64,000 bases of DNA from an uncultured Tateyamaria sp. (lineage in GTDB: Bacteria > Pseudomonadota > Alphaproteobacteria > Rhodobacterales > Rhodobacteraceae): NCBI RefSeq assembly GCF_947497045.1, contig NZ_CANMEU010000003.1, positions 480,131 to 544,130 of the forward strand. The letters are read 5' to 3'. The translations under genes were made by a program, and so were the position numbers. The notes beneath the pieces are model-generated. The model did not search any database. It saw only the letters and a list, made by a program, of their open reading frames with translations, and was not told where the DNA came from. Shown in pieces: positions 37,626 to 46,745 of this stretch (position 1 is the stretch's first letter; each line of letters begins with the position of its first letter).

Positions 37626-38866
37626 TCGAAGACGCGGATCGTCGCTTCGGCCTCAAGCTCAGCCAGCAGGTTTTCGGAAAACGCGTTCAGGCGTTGGTTG
37701 CGCAACTGGATGGCAATGGCCTCGCGGTTGATCTCCTGATCCTCGGGCAGGGCTGGCGTGCGCCCGCACAGCATCAGCAACACCAGCGTCTGGCCGTTCG
37801 CACGGGTCAGCGCGGTCGAGGTTTCGCCCGGATCCAGCTTGGCCAGTTCGATGGCGATGTCGGCGGGGATTTGATCCGGCGGCAGGCTGCCACGATCCAG
37901 CGCGCTTTCAGGCTGGTTTTGCGCGACACCGTAAAGGTCATCGCAGCGGTCCACGCGCGCGATCACCTGATTGGCACGTGCAAAGGCCTCGGGCGTGCGT
38001 CCACCGGCAATATAGTAGGCTGCGTATTCGATGGCGGAATAGGTCTGCTCGGGTGCGTCGGTTTCGCGAATGTCGCGCAGCTGGAACAGGGCGACCGCAT
38101 TGGGGATGGGCAGGGGGGCTGTCACCTCACCCGGTGCCAGCGCCAGCAAAAGCGGGCGCAGAACGGGGGGCAGTTCGCTGATGGGCGTCCAGTCCAGACG
38201 TCCGCCCTGGCCCCGCGATGCGGTGGCGGAAAAGCGGCGGGCGAAGCTTGAAAATTCGGCCTCGGTTTCGGAACCGGCCATTTCCTCGGCCAGTTCAAGC
38301 ACCTGTTCGGCGCGCTCGGGCGGGGCGGGGATGATGATTTCCGACAACAGCACTTCGATGCCGCCATTGCTCCGCGTGCTGGCCAATGCGCGGTCCACCT
38401 CGCGATCGGTGATCTGCACCCGGCTGCCGAAACGGCCCCGGATATAGTCCCGCCAGATCAGCGAGACAGACACGAAATCGCGGAAGGTTTCGCGGGCGAC
38501 CCCTGCGCCCTCCAGCCCTTGGACAAATTCCTCGGCGCTGAGATTGGCACGGGCCGCAAATTCGCTGAGGCCGTCTTGCAACTCGGCCGGGGACAGCGTG
38601 AGCCCGGCCTGGGCCGCCTCAGAAAAGCGTAACCGATCGCGGATCAGTTCAGGGATCACTTCCTGTCGGGTCCCGCCGCGTGCGCCGACCACCTGCAAGA
38701 AGCGGATGCGTTGCTGTACCTCGAATTCGGTGATGGTCGTTTCATCGACCTGTGCGACGGGCGCAAAGATGTTCTGCGCGATGCCGGGGCCTGTCAGGCC
38801 GAACAGGGCGAATGTGCCCACCGTGATGGCATGGGCCATCCGCTGCTTGATTTTCATACCGCTCAT
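37622..38866 (-). CDS. surA: SurA-like periplasmic chaperone / peptidyl-prolyl isomerase
   Basis: Escorts outer-membrane proteins to BamA. A signal peptide of about 30 residues (ending GPGIAQ) is followed by the SurA N-terminal helical domain (VAQVDETTITEFEVQQRIRF) and one parvulin-like region (EVLLSEIIIPAPPERAEQVL, then FSATASRGQGGRLDWTPISE). The C-terminal part is short, with one rather than two PPIase domains. 414 residues from the ATG at 38866, which overlaps the lptD stop as ATGA; an ATG three codons later is also possible. Confidence 0.88.
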   Translation of the reverse strand: MSGMKIKQRMAHAITVGTFALFGLTGPGIAQNIFAPVAQVDETTITEFEVQQRIRFLQVVGARGGTRQEVIPELIRDRLRFSEAAQAGLTLSPAELQDGLSEFAARANLSAEEFVQGLEGAGVARETFRDFVSVSLIWRDYIRGRFGSRVQITDREVDRALASTRSNGGIEVLLSEIIIPAPPERAEQVLELAEEMAGSETEAEFSSFARRFSATASRGQGGRLDWTPISELPPVLRPLLLALAPGEVTAPLPIPNAVALFQLRDIRETDAPEQTYSAIEYAAYYIAGGRTPEAFARANQVIARVDRCDDLYGVAQNQPESALDRGSLPPDQIPADIAIELAKLDPGETSTALTRANGQTLVLLMLCGRTPALPEDQEINREAIAIQLRNQRLNAFSENLLAELEAEATIRVFE

Positions 38867-41064
38867 CCCGCGTGTTTCCCGCATGTTTTTCTGTCGACCT
38901 TCGGGCCACCATTGGCCGAAAAGCCCTCCAGGGACACTGATACCCCCAGTGTGGTGGCAGGCTCAATAGTTGTTGAACTCGCAAACCGCCGCTGAACGCT
39001 GAGGTCCACGCGCACGCACTCGTTGCGATAGGTCAGGCTTCCGCCCGCCGTGGCAGCGCGCCCCAGCTCAAGATCGTATCGCATATTGGCCCGGGCGTTC
39101 CACCGCTGGTCAATCCGATAGGATCCGCCAAAGGTGAATTCGTTGATCGGGTCCTCAAGTTCGATGACCGGATCTTCGTCCACCCAGATATAGGTCCCGG
39201 CAAAGCTGAACTTCGCATTGCTCCAGCTGCCCCGCATCTCGGCCTTGGTGATGTCAAAGCTTTCGTCAAACAGGGTGCGCCCGGAGACGGCCAGCCCACC
39301 GTCAAATTCAAGCTGACCCGCCAGCAGAAAATCCGAGTCGAGCCCCGACAGCCCGCTGCTTTCGGTGAAGTCGGGCTGGGACTCTTCGCGGATGACCTGA
39401 CCGAAGGTGGCGTGGGCGGTCCACCCTTCGGGGTCAATGCGCGCCCATGTGGTGCCATAGGCAAAGGCCCACCCGCGCTCGCGCCGATCCGTTTCGGGGA
39501 AGCGGGACAGCGACAGCAGGTTGCCCTCGCCAAATTCGACGCGGGTGCTTTCCTCGTTTGGCACGTCCAGCCCATCACCCCCGACCCACGCGAGCTGGGC
39601 CAGCGGTTCGATAAACTGTGTAACCCCGGACTCCGAACGCCGGATCAACGGATATCGCAGGCCTACGGCCACATGGGGCGCGATGCTGCTGTCCCCATCG
39701 TCGGCAGTCGCGTCCTCGGACACCCGGATCGCATCCCCCGCGATCCCCAATTGAGTCTGAAGTTGCAGCCCCCCCATCTGGAAGGTGCGCAACCAGTTGG
39801 TGTCCACGCTCAGGCGCAGCACATCGCGCCCGTCCACGACCCCGTCGCCGTTCACGTCCGTGGGCACATCCGAGGCCCGCTCAAGCGCCTGTGCCTCGGC
39901 GGCGAGGCGAATCTCGCCGCCGATCAGGCCTGGAAAGAACCGCCGCTCGTAAAGCGCGTTCACCACATCCGAGGGCAGCACATCATCGTCTTCATCACCG
40001 CGGATCGATTTGAAGTTGATATAGGACAGGCGGATAAATTCGTCGCGACGTGCCCGCTGAATCTTGATCTGGCTGTCAAGCCGGTCCTTGCCCGAAAATC
40101 CGTAATTCGACAGATAGGAATCGTCTGACACCGCCTCGATATCGAATTGCAGTATGAAGTCGCGCCTGAGCTGGAATTCACCGGCAGCAAACAGGTAGCC
40201 ACGGGATTCGCCGGGTTGCAGATCGTCGTCCGAGGTCGCGCCCTCGATCGTCAGCCGCCCGCGCTTGAACAGCTTGCGATAGCGCAGTTGCAGCGTGCGC
40301 GTGCCATCCGCGATATAGGGCGTGATCAGCAAGTCGCTGCTGTCACCAAGGGGGACGAAATAGGGGGTCTTGATCCCTGTGCCAAACAGCGAATTGACCA
40401 CCAGTTCGGGAAACAGGAACCCGTTTGTGCGGCTGACCGTCGGGTCCGGCATCCGCAGCCGGGGCAGGTAGAAGATCGGAATGTCGCGCACCAGCAGCGT
40501 GGCGTTGTCAAAATAGAGTTGCCGGGCCTCTTTGTCGTGGATCACCTTGCTCGCCCGGATTTGCCAGAGCGGCGGGCGCGATTTGCCGTTTTTCTCGCAA
40601 ATGCGGCAGGACGTGGCCGCGACCTTGTAAAGCTGGGTGTATTTGCCACCTCCCACCCGGTTCATCTGCACCGAGGCGAGTTGCAGCTGATCGTTCAGCA
40701 CCAGCCGCGCCCCGGTCAAGAGCCCGGTCTGGAAATCGTCCGTCAACTCGGCTTGCGAGGCGACGATGACTGATCCCTGGCCGTCATCAAGGGTGATGGG
40801 GCCGGTGATCGTAAGCGCGCCTGTGTCCTGATTGTATTCGATGGATTGGGCTGTCAGGCGGGTGCCGTCCTGAAAGGCCTCAACGTTGCCGGTGGCGATC
40901 AGGCGACGGTCTGGGGTGACCTGGATATCATCCGCGACAAGAACAGCCGGGCTGACGACGGGTGCGTTGCCGTCACCCTCCTGGGCCTCGGCGATACCTG
41001 CCCCAAAGATCAGCGCGGCGATCAGCAGGGCGGTGCACCCCCATATCCGGAAACGGTCAGCCAT
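38863..41064 (-). CDS. lptD: LPS-assembly protein LptD
   Basis: The outer-membrane barrel that inserts LPS delivered by LptA. A signal peptide (residues 1-27, ending GIAEAQ) precedes an OstA/LptA-like beta-jellyroll (VLVADDIQVTPDRRLIATGN to about residue 160) and the 26-stranded barrel, with the conserved FPELVVNSLFGTGIKTPYF segment. The protein has 733 residues, normal for alphaproteobacteria. It overlaps lptG by eight bases. Cysteines occur at CRICEKNG and near the C-terminus (CVRVDLSV, KTCGKHAG), compatible with the disulphides LptD needs. Confidence 0.93.
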   Translation of the reverse strand: MADRFRIWGCTALLIAALIFGAGIAEAQEGDGNAPVVSPAVLVADDIQVTPDRRLIATGNVEAFQDGTRLTAQSIEYNQDTGALTITGPITLDDGQGSVIVASQAELTDDFQTGLLTGARLVLNDQLQLASVQMNRVGGGKYTQLYKVAATSCRICEKNGKSRPPLWQIRASKVIHDKEARQLYFDNATLLVRDIPIFYLPRLRMPDPTVSRTNGFLFPELVVNSLFGTGIKTPYFVPLGDSSDLLITPYIADGTRTLQLRYRKLFKRGRLTIEGATSDDDLQPGESRGYLFAAGEFQLRRDFILQFDIEAVSDDSYLSNYGFSGKDRLDSQIKIQRARRDEFIRLSYINFKSIRGDEDDDVLPSDVVNALYERRFFPGLIGGEIRLAAEAQALERASDVPTDVNGDGVVDGRDVLRLSVDTNWLRTFQMGGLQLQTQLGIAGDAIRVSEDATADDGDSSIAPHVAVGLRYPLIRRSESGVTQFIEPLAQLAWVGGDGLDVPNEESTRVEFGEGNLLSLSRFPETDRRERGWAFAYGTTWARIDPEGWTAHATFGQVIREESQPDFTESSGLSGLDSDFLLAGQLEFDGGLAVSGRTLFDESFDITKAEMRGSWSNAKFSFAGTYIWVDEDPVIELEDPINEFTFGGSYRIDQRWNARANMRYDLELGRAATAGGSLTYRNECVRVDLSVQRRFASSTTIEPATTLGVSVSLEGFSANGGPKVDRKTCGKHAG

Positions 41065-42154
41065 CTTCTGCATGCAACAACAGCCCCAACCCCAACAGGA
41101 TCGATGCAAATGGCGCAGCCCATGCGGCGAACAGTACGGGGATTTGCCCGTTCTCGCCCAAAATCTGCGCAAAACTGCGAATAAAATACAAACCGAACCC
41201 CAGTAGTACCGCTGCCAGCACGGCTGTGCCGGTCCCCCCAAAGCGGGTATGGCGCATTGAGAACGCAGCGGCAACCAGAACAAGCCCCATCAGGAACAAG
41301 GGCCGCGCCAGCTCGGATTGCAGCCAGACACGTTGCTGGCGTGCCGAAAACCCGGCCTGTTCAAGCTGGGTGATGAACGTCGGCATGTCCCAGACTGACA
41401 CCCCTGCGGGCGTGCCGAGGCTTTCGCGGATCCGATCCAGTGTCAGCGTCGTTTCCACCGACAGGACATCGTGGGTGGTCGCGTTGGCTTCGGCGTTCAA
41501 GCCAGCCGTGAGCGGCCAGATCTTTGCGCCTCTGAGCGCCCATGCGCCGTTTTCCAAGGCCGCACTGGTCGCCTCGATCCGTTGCACCGGGTTGCCCGAG
41601 GCGGCGTAGCTGAGGAAGGTCACGTCATAAAGCACGGAGGCATCCGTGTTGGACCGCCCCGCCCGGATCACGGTTTGGCCCGTGTCACCGCCCTGACGCA
41701 GCCACAGCCCTTCGTCGGATACCGACAGGGCCGAAATGCCGCCTGATCGATATCCCTCGGCCAGGGTCGCATAGCGTTTCGAGGTTGCAGCCACCATCGG
41801 CCCCAGCATCGTGGTTGCAACAATACCCGCGATCAGTGCAACCGCCAGCGGGGCCAGCAAGGCGCGCGCCGCCGACCGGCCCGCCGCCCGCGTCACCACC
41901 AGTTCGGACGAGCGTGCCAGCGAGATGAACAGCACCACGGTGCCCAGGATCATAATCAGCGGCAGGATCTGGTTGATGGTCTCTGGGGCGTTCAGGATTG
42001 TAAGCACAATCCGCTCCGCAAAGGAGACGTCGTAATCCGCAAATTTGCGCGTTTGATCAATCAGGTCTACCAGCACCACAATTGTCGAAAGCACGATTGC
42101 AATCATCAGCAAGGCCAGCGCAAAGCGCCGCGCGAAATAGAGGTGCAGGATCAT
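41057..42154 (-). CDS. lptG: LPS export ABC transporter permease LptG
   Basis: One of the two inner-membrane permeases that pull LPS out of the membrane with LptB. 365 residues: three hydrophobic segments at the N-terminus (FALALLMIAIVLSTIVVLVD and on), a periplasmic beta-jellyroll in the middle, and three helices at the C-terminus. It starts four bases inside lptF and ends eight bases inside lptD. lptB is not in the window. Confidence 0.93.
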   Translation of the reverse strand: MILHLYFARRFALALLMIAIVLSTIVVLVDLIDQTRKFADYDVSFAERIVLTILNAPETINQILPLIMILGTVVLFISLARSSELVVTRAAGRSAARALLAPLAVALIAGIVATTMLGPMVAATSKRYATLAEGYRSGGISALSVSDEGLWLRQGGDTGQTVIRAGRSNTDASVLYDVTFLSYAASGNPVQRIEATSAALENGAWALRGAKIWPLTAGLNAEANATTHDVLSVETTLTLDRIRESLGTPAGVSVWDMPTFITQLEQAGFSARQQRVWLQSELARPLFLMGLVLVAAAFSMRHTRFGGTGTAVLAAVLLGFGLYFIRSFAQILGENGQIPVLFAAWAAPFASILLGLGLLLHAEDG

Positions 42155-43278
42155 GGGGTCGCCCTCCGCATGCGTCGCCAGACCCCGTGCGCGCCCGCGG
42201 CGACAAACAGCAACGCCCCCACGATCACAGCGCCGATCAACGATGGCAGATATAGGATCGGCCACAGTCGCGCATCTTCGATCACAGGGCCAGACAGGCT
42301 GCTGCGCATCCCATCAAGGGCGACGAGGATCAGGAAGGCGATCACGATCTCGCGCCAGACCCCAAAGCGTGAATATCCCCCCACCAGCAACGTGGCAAAG
42401 CCGATCAGGGCTGTGATGAAACAAAAGACACCGCGTGCGATCCGTGCGTGAAGTTCTTCGGCGACGACGCCGGTTGTGATTTTGTACTGTGCCGCAACCC
42501 CGGCCCAATCACGCAACAATTGTGTTGACACGAGGTATTCAATCGACGGCTTCACCACCTTGTCCGACCTCATTAGCGATGTGATATCAAAGGAATAGTC
42601 CTGGAATTTGCCCGTCGACAGCCGCGTGTTGGAGGGGGTAAAACGTTGGGCCAATCCATCCACCATGATCAGCGACGTGGTGTCCCCGCTGCGCAGCAGA
42701 TAGGCTTCGGCCCCGGTATAGATCATCCGTTCGTTCGGGGTGCGTCTGTCCGCAAGGAACACGTCCAGCAGCACGCCGTCTTCGCGGATGGCGCGGGTAT
42801 AAAGGGTCACACCCTCTGTCGGGGTCAAAAACGCACCCTCTGTCAGCAGTTGCGAGGTGACGTTGCGCGAAATCTCCAACTCGCGCTCGCTCAACTGTCC
42901 CGAGGCCAGCGGGACCAGTGCGTGGCTGAGGACCGAGATCATGGTGCCCGAGATCAATCCGAATACCGCAACAGGGCGGGCCAGCCGCCAGGGCGAGGAC
43001 CCGGTGGACATCATCACCGTCAGCTCGCTTTCGTTGTTGAGCCGGTTTGTGACGTAGATGGCGGCCGCAAATGTCGCGATGGGCAATACGGTTGTGACCA
43101 GCCGCGGCAGCCCAAGGGCGGAGAATTCGAGAAAGACAAGCGCGGTCTGTCCGTCGCCGATCAGGCGATCAAACAGCTGCACCGCCCGGTTGATCCAGAA
43201 CACCGCCACCAGCACAAGCGCGAAAAAGCCAAACAACCAAAGCAGTTGTGACAGCATATAGCGGTCGAATCTGACCAA
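42151..43278 (-). CDS. lptF: LPS export ABC transporter permease LptF
   Basis: The partner permease of LptG. 375 residues with the same three-plus-three helix plan and a periplasmic beta domain (residues 135-260). The N-terminus FDRYMLSQLLWLFGFFALVL is typical. It appears to begin with TTG at 43278, since family members carry residues before the first helix; the next ATG, at 43257, would shorten the protein by seven residues. It heads the six-gene envelope operon and is divergent from pepA with a 165-base gap. Confidence 0.92.
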   Translation of the reverse strand: MVRFDRYMLSQLLWLFGFFALVLVAVFWINRAVQLFDRLIGDGQTALVFLEFSALGLPRLVTTVLPIATFAAAIYVTNRLNNESELTVMMSTGSSPWRLARPVAVFGLISGTMISVLSHALVPLASGQLSERELEISRNVTSQLLTEGAFLTPTEGVTLYTRAIREDGVLLDVFLADRRTPNERMIYTGAEAYLLRSGDTTSLIMVDGLAQRFTPSNTRLSTGKFQDYSFDITSLMRSDKVVKPSIEYLVSTQLLRDWAGVAAQYKITTGVVAEELHARIARGVFCFITALIGFATLLVGGYSRFGVWREIVIAFLILVALDGMRSSLSGPVIEDARLWPILYLPSLIGAVIVGALLFVAAGAHGVWRRMRRATP

Positions 43279-43443
43279 AGTGTCCCCCGTTATGTGCCTG
43301 TTTTATTGTTCGGGTCGCAGCAGCGTTGCGGGCAAGTTACCCCAAGGGGGCCTCGGGGAAAACTCCAAATTGCGTCTTGTGCGCTGGTCAGCGTCGATTG
43401 GGCGGGGTACGTCTGGGGCAAACCTCACAAAACGGAGCCCGTG

Positions 43444-44916
43444 ATGACCGATCTGACGCCTGTTTCTTTTGCTGCCACCGACCTTGACGCCTTTGCCAAT
43501 CATGCAGGCCGTATTGCTGTGATCGTTACGCCCGAGGGCAAGCTGGAACAGTCGGGCCGCCGCGTGAACCGGCTGAGCAAGGGCGCATTGCAGCGGTTTG
43601 TGGACAGCGACCGCTTTGCCAAGGTCAAGGTTGGTCAGGTTGTGAGTATGGCGTGGCCTGCGGGAATGGCCGCCGAAGCGGTCGATCTGATCTGTTTGCC
43701 GCGCAACCATTCGGTCGGGGAGGCGCGTAAAGCCGGGGCCGCCCTTGGCAAAGTCCGCGGTGATGCGGCGTTGCTGATGGCTGTGGACGGGGCGCGCCGC
43801 GTTGCAGAGGTCGTCTTTGGCTGCGTGATGCGCGACTACACGTTCTCGGCTCACAAGACGGATGCAGAGGCCAACACCACAGGCATCACCGTCATGTGTA
43901 CCAAACCCGACGAGGCCGAAGCGGCGGCAAGCCCCTTGCTGGCCATCGCAGAGGGGACTTTTATGACCCGTGATCTGGTGAACGAGCCTGCCAATGTGCT
44001 GACCACCACCGAATTTGCGGATCGGCTGGCCGAGATGACCTCGCTTGGCCTTGAGGTCGAGGTGCTGGAGGAGGCGGAGCTTGAAAAGCTGGGCATGCGT
44101 ACGTTGCTGTGCGTGGGGCAGGGGTCTGACAGCCCGTCCAAAGTGGTTGTCATGCAATGGAAAGGCGGGGCAAAGGACACAGCCCCCCTGGCCCTGGTGG
44201 GCAAGGGGGTGGTGTTTGACACAGGCGGCATCAGCCTCAAGCCCGCCGCCGGCATGGAAGACATGACCATGGATATGGGCGGCGCGGGCGTTGTGGCCGG
44301 CACCATGCGCGCGCTTGCCAAACGCAAGGCCAAGGCCAACGTGGTGGGCCTTGTGGGCTTGGTCGAAAACATGCCCTCGGGCAATGCGACCCGGCCCGGT
44401 GATGTGGTCACCTCGATGAAGGGAGATACGGTTGAGGTGATCAACACGGATGCCGAGGGCCGCTTGGTGCTGTGTGATGTGATGTGGTACGCGCAAGAGC
44501 GGTTTGAACCGGCAGGCATGATTGATCTGGCCACATTGACGGGGGCGATCATCATCGGCCTTGGCCACGAGAATGCGGGCGTGTTTTCCAATGATGATGC
44601 GCTGTGCAACGCGTTCCTCAAGGCCGCCGAGAAGGAAAACGAGGGCGCGTGGCGCATGCCCTTGGGCAAAGCCTATGACGATATGCTGAAATCACGCATT
44701 GCCGATATGAAGAACATTGGCGGACGCCCTGCGGGCTCGGTCACTGCCGCGCAATTCCTGCAACGCTTTGTCAAAGAGGATACGCCGTGGATTCACCTTG
44801 ATATCGCGGGCGTTGCCTCGGTTAAATCCGCGACCGGGCTGGCCCCGGCGGGGGCGACGGGGTGGGGTGTGATGGCGCTCAGCCGGTTGGTTGCGGACAA
44901 TTTCGAGACCGAGTGA
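43444..44916 (+). CDS. pepA: Leucyl aminopeptidase PepA
   Basis: A binuclear zinc/manganese aminopeptidase of family M17, cytoplasmic and hexameric. The metal ligands lie in LVGKGVVFDTGGISLKPAAG, MDMGGAGVVAGTMRAL, and the signature NTDAEGRL (in VEVINTDAEGRLVLCDVM). It has 490 residues from the ATG at 43444; a longer frame from 43294 is antisense to no known gene but adds sequence unlike the family. holC follows two bases after the stop. Confidence 0.95.
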   Translation: MTDLTPVSFAATDLDAFANHAGRIAVIVTPEGKLEQSGRRVNRLSKGALQRFVDSDRFAKVKVGQVVSMAWPAGMAAEAVDLICLPRNHSVGEARKAGAALGKVRGDAALLMAVDGARRVAEVVFGCVMRDYTFSAHKTDAEANTTGITVMCTKPDEAEAAASPLLAIAEGTFMTRDLVNEPANVLTTTEFADRLAEMTSLGLEVEVLEEAELEKLGMRTLLCVGQGSDSPSKVVVMQWKGGAKDTAPLALVGKGVVFDTGGISLKPAAGMEDMTMDMGGAGVVAGTMRALAKRKAKANVVGLVGLVENMPSGNATRPGDVVTSMKGDTVEVINTDAEGRLVLCDVMWYAQERFEPAGMIDLATLTGAIIIGLGHENAGVFSNDDALCNAFLKAAEKENEGAWRMPLGKAYDDMLKSRIADMKNIGGRPAGSVTAAQFLQRFVKEDTPWIHLDIAGVASVKSATGLAPAGATGWGVMALSRLVADNFETE

Positions 44917-44917
44917 C

Positions 44918-45373
44918 ATGGGGGCCGCCTATTTCTACCACCTGACCCGTCGCCCGATGGAGGAAACGCTGGCGATGTTGCTGTCCAAAGCTCGGGGGGC
45001 CGGGTGGCGCGTTGCGGTGCGCGGCGGGGATGCGGGGCGGCTGGCATGGCTGGATGAGCGGTTGTGGCTGGGGCCTGAGGATGGATTTTTGGCCCATGGC
45101 ATGGCCGGTAGCCCGCATGACGGCGACCAGCCTGTGTTGTTGACCACCGGAGAAGCCTCCAACGGGGCGACCTGTGTGATGAGTGTGGATGGGGCAGAGG
45201 TCTCCGCAGAGGAGGTGGCCGCGCTGGAGCGGGTCTGCGTGCTGTTTGATGGCAATGATGCAGAGGCGCTGGATGTGGCGCGGCGTCAGTGGAAGGCGCT
45301 GAAAGACGCAGGCGTATCCGCGCAATACTGGTCCGAAGAAAGCGGGCGGTGGGAGAAGAAGGCCGAGACGTAG
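44918..45373 (+). CDS. holC: DNA polymerase III chi subunit HolC
   Basis: Links the clamp loader to single-stranded-DNA-binding protein. 151 residues: YFYHLTRRPMEETLAMLLSK at the N-terminus, WLDERLWLGPEDGFLAHG, and CVLFDGNDAEALDVARRQWK near the end are typical. The pepA-holC pair is conserved in proteobacteria. Its TAG stop lies within a perfect 28-base palindrome that also supplies the stop of the gene on the other strand. Confidence 0.93.
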   Translation: MGAAYFYHLTRRPMEETLAMLLSKARGAGWRVAVRGGDAGRLAWLDERLWLGPEDGFLAHGMAGSPHDGDQPVLLTTGEASNGATCVMSVDGAEVSAEEVAALERVCVLFDGNDAEALDVARRQWKALKDAGVSAQYWSEESGRWEKKAET

Positions 45374-45397
45374 GGTGGGCAATATTGCCCACCCTAC
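45370..45397. repeat. Perfect 28-base palindrome between holC and protease gene
   Basis: The arm GTAGGGTGGGCAAT (45370-45383) is followed directly by its exact reverse complement (45384-45397). It supplies the TAG stop of holC on the plus strand and the TAG stop of the protease gene on the minus strand. It can form a 14-pair stem on either strand and may act as a bidirectional terminator, but no U-run follows. It resembles dispersed REP-type palindromes. Confidence 0.95.
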
Positions 45398-45975
45398 CGG
45401 CTGAGGGTCAGTGCTCCGTCGGCGATTTCGATCCGGCCCCACCGTTGCAAATAGCCCATGCCAAGCAGCGATTGGTCCAGTGCGCCCCCGTTGACCACCG
45501 CCGAGACGTCGGTGTCGGTGTGTGGCCCGATCTCGACCGTGTCCAGACGCACCCGTGCGGTGCTGACCTCTCCATTGGCCGTCAGCGCACGGCCCAGATA
45601 GTTCAGGTTTGCCGGATCCAGCCCCGCGGCCTCGGCATCGGCGCGGTTCAGCACAATATCCGTAGCCCCGGTGTCGATGACAAAGTCCACCGGGGCACCG
45701 TTGATATCCAGCGTCAGCAAATAGTGCCCGCTGCGATCACGGGGCACGGTGATTGTGCCGCTGTCATCAAAGCGGGTCTGATTGGCGAACAGATCATCCT
45801 CGATATCGCCCCACATGCCCACAACCGCGATGGCCCCCAGAAAGATCAACGCCCAGATCGCTGCCATTTGCAGGGTCTGGCCGAGTTTGAGTTTCGTAGT
45901 CAGCAGAAAGCCCGCGCCAAGGACGAGGCCGAAGACGCTGAGATAGACCAGTTGTGCAATGCTGTCGCTGCTCAT
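45394..45975 (-). CDS. Retropepsin-like aspartic protease, membrane anchored (TIGR02281 type)
   Basis: A 193-residue protein with two hydrophobic segments at the N-terminus (residues 8-25 and 35-53) and a C-terminal single-domain aspartic protease: the catalytic motif is FVIDTGATDIVLNRADA, and the flap and second psi-loop region is VVNGGALDQSLLGMGYLQRW. Such proteins dimerise like retroviral proteases; substrates in alphaproteobacteria are largely unknown. The stop lies in the palindrome shared with holC. Confidence 0.88.
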   Translation of the reverse strand: MSSDSIAQLVYLSVFGLVLGAGFLLTTKLKLGQTLQMAAIWALIFLGAIAVVGMWGDIEDDLFANQTRFDDSGTITVPRDRSGHYLLTLDINGAPVDFVIDTGATDIVLNRADAEAAGLDPANLNYLGRALTANGEVSTARVRLDTVEIGPHTDTDVSAVVNGGALDQSLLGMGYLQRWGRIEIADGALTLSR

Positions 45976-46005
45976 GGGAGATATATAGGCGCTTTGGTTC
46001 GGTTT

Positions 46006-46632
46006 TCAGCCCGGCATCAGCCCGAAGTTGCGCAGCCCGTCGAGAACGAATTGCACCGAGAGTGCGGCCAGCAGCATGCCCAACAGGCGCGTCACAACCG
46101 TGATCCCTGTCTTGCCCAGGGCCCGCTCCAGCAGGGAGGAGGCGAGAAAAAGGCCCAGGCATACGCCAAGAACAAGGGCGGTGATCGCCAGCACCAGTGC
46201 CAACCCCTCCAGCCCCGGTTTCTGCCCCGTCAACAGAATGACGGAGGCGATGGAGCCCGGCCCGGAGATCAGCGGGATTGCGAGGGGGAAGACCGAGGGG
46301 TCGTCCTGTGCGTCGGCGTCCTCGCTTTGATCTTCGCGCCGTTTGGTGCGCCTCTCGAATAACATATCGAGGGCTGTGAGAAACAGTAGGATGCCCCCTG
46401 CGACCCGAAAAGCGGGCATGGAGATGCCGATAAAGCCCAGCACCGCCTCGCCGAACAGCGCGAACACGATCAGGATCAGCATGCCGATGGTGCAGGCGCG
46501 CATGGCAATGGCCCGTCGCTGGCGTTCGGGCACGCCTTGGGTCAGCGCCACAAACAGCGGGGCGAGACCGATGGGGTCGATCACGACGAACATGGTGACA
46601 AAGGCTGTGATAAGGAATGCGGTGTCGATCAT
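46006..46632 (-). CDS. MarC-family integral membrane protein
   Basis: A 208-residue inner-membrane protein with six hydrophobic segments (first: FLITAFVTMFVVIDPIGLAP). VIDPIGLAPLFVALTQG and the PLAIPLISGPGSIASVILL stretch are the MarC signatures, and an acidic loop (EDQSEDADAQDD) lies in between. The family name comes from the E. coli multiple antibiotic resistance locus, but later work did not support a role in resistance; function is unknown. Confidence 0.9.
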   Translation of the reverse strand: MIDTAFLITAFVTMFVVIDPIGLAPLFVALTQGVPERQRRAIAMRACTIGMLILIVFALFGEAVLGFIGISMPAFRVAGGILLFLTALDMLFERRTKRREDQSEDADAQDDPSVFPLAIPLISGPGSIASVILLTGQKPGLEGLALVLAITALVLGVCLGLFLASSLLERALGKTGITVVTRLLGMLLAALSVQFVLDGLRNFGLMPG

Positions 46633-46690
46633 TGTTACCTTGAGTATGTCAGAGAGATTCGTGGAGGCTGGTCCCCACAGGAGGGTTTAA

Positions 46691-46737
46691 GTGGGGGCCA
46701 GCCCCCACACCCCCGGAGTTTATCTGGCAAGATGAAG
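46691..46737 (+). repeat. Recurrent intergenic element, copy D
   Basis: A tight hairpin GTGGGGGC/GCCCCCAC (46691-46708) is followed by CCCCGGAGTTTATCTGGCAA (46711-46730) and GATGAAG. Copy A has the same hairpin-CCCCGGAGTTTAT-GATGAAG order. Unlike copies A-C it is oriented opposite to both flanking genes (marC-like and the ABC-F gene), so it cannot provide a ribosome binding site for either. Confidence 0.7.
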
Positions 46738-46745
46738 CAGGGGGA

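Noticed and set aside
43294..43443. Longer N-terminus for the leucyl aminopeptidase
   Set aside because: The extra 50 residues are unlike PepA and the ATG at 43444 gives the normal start.
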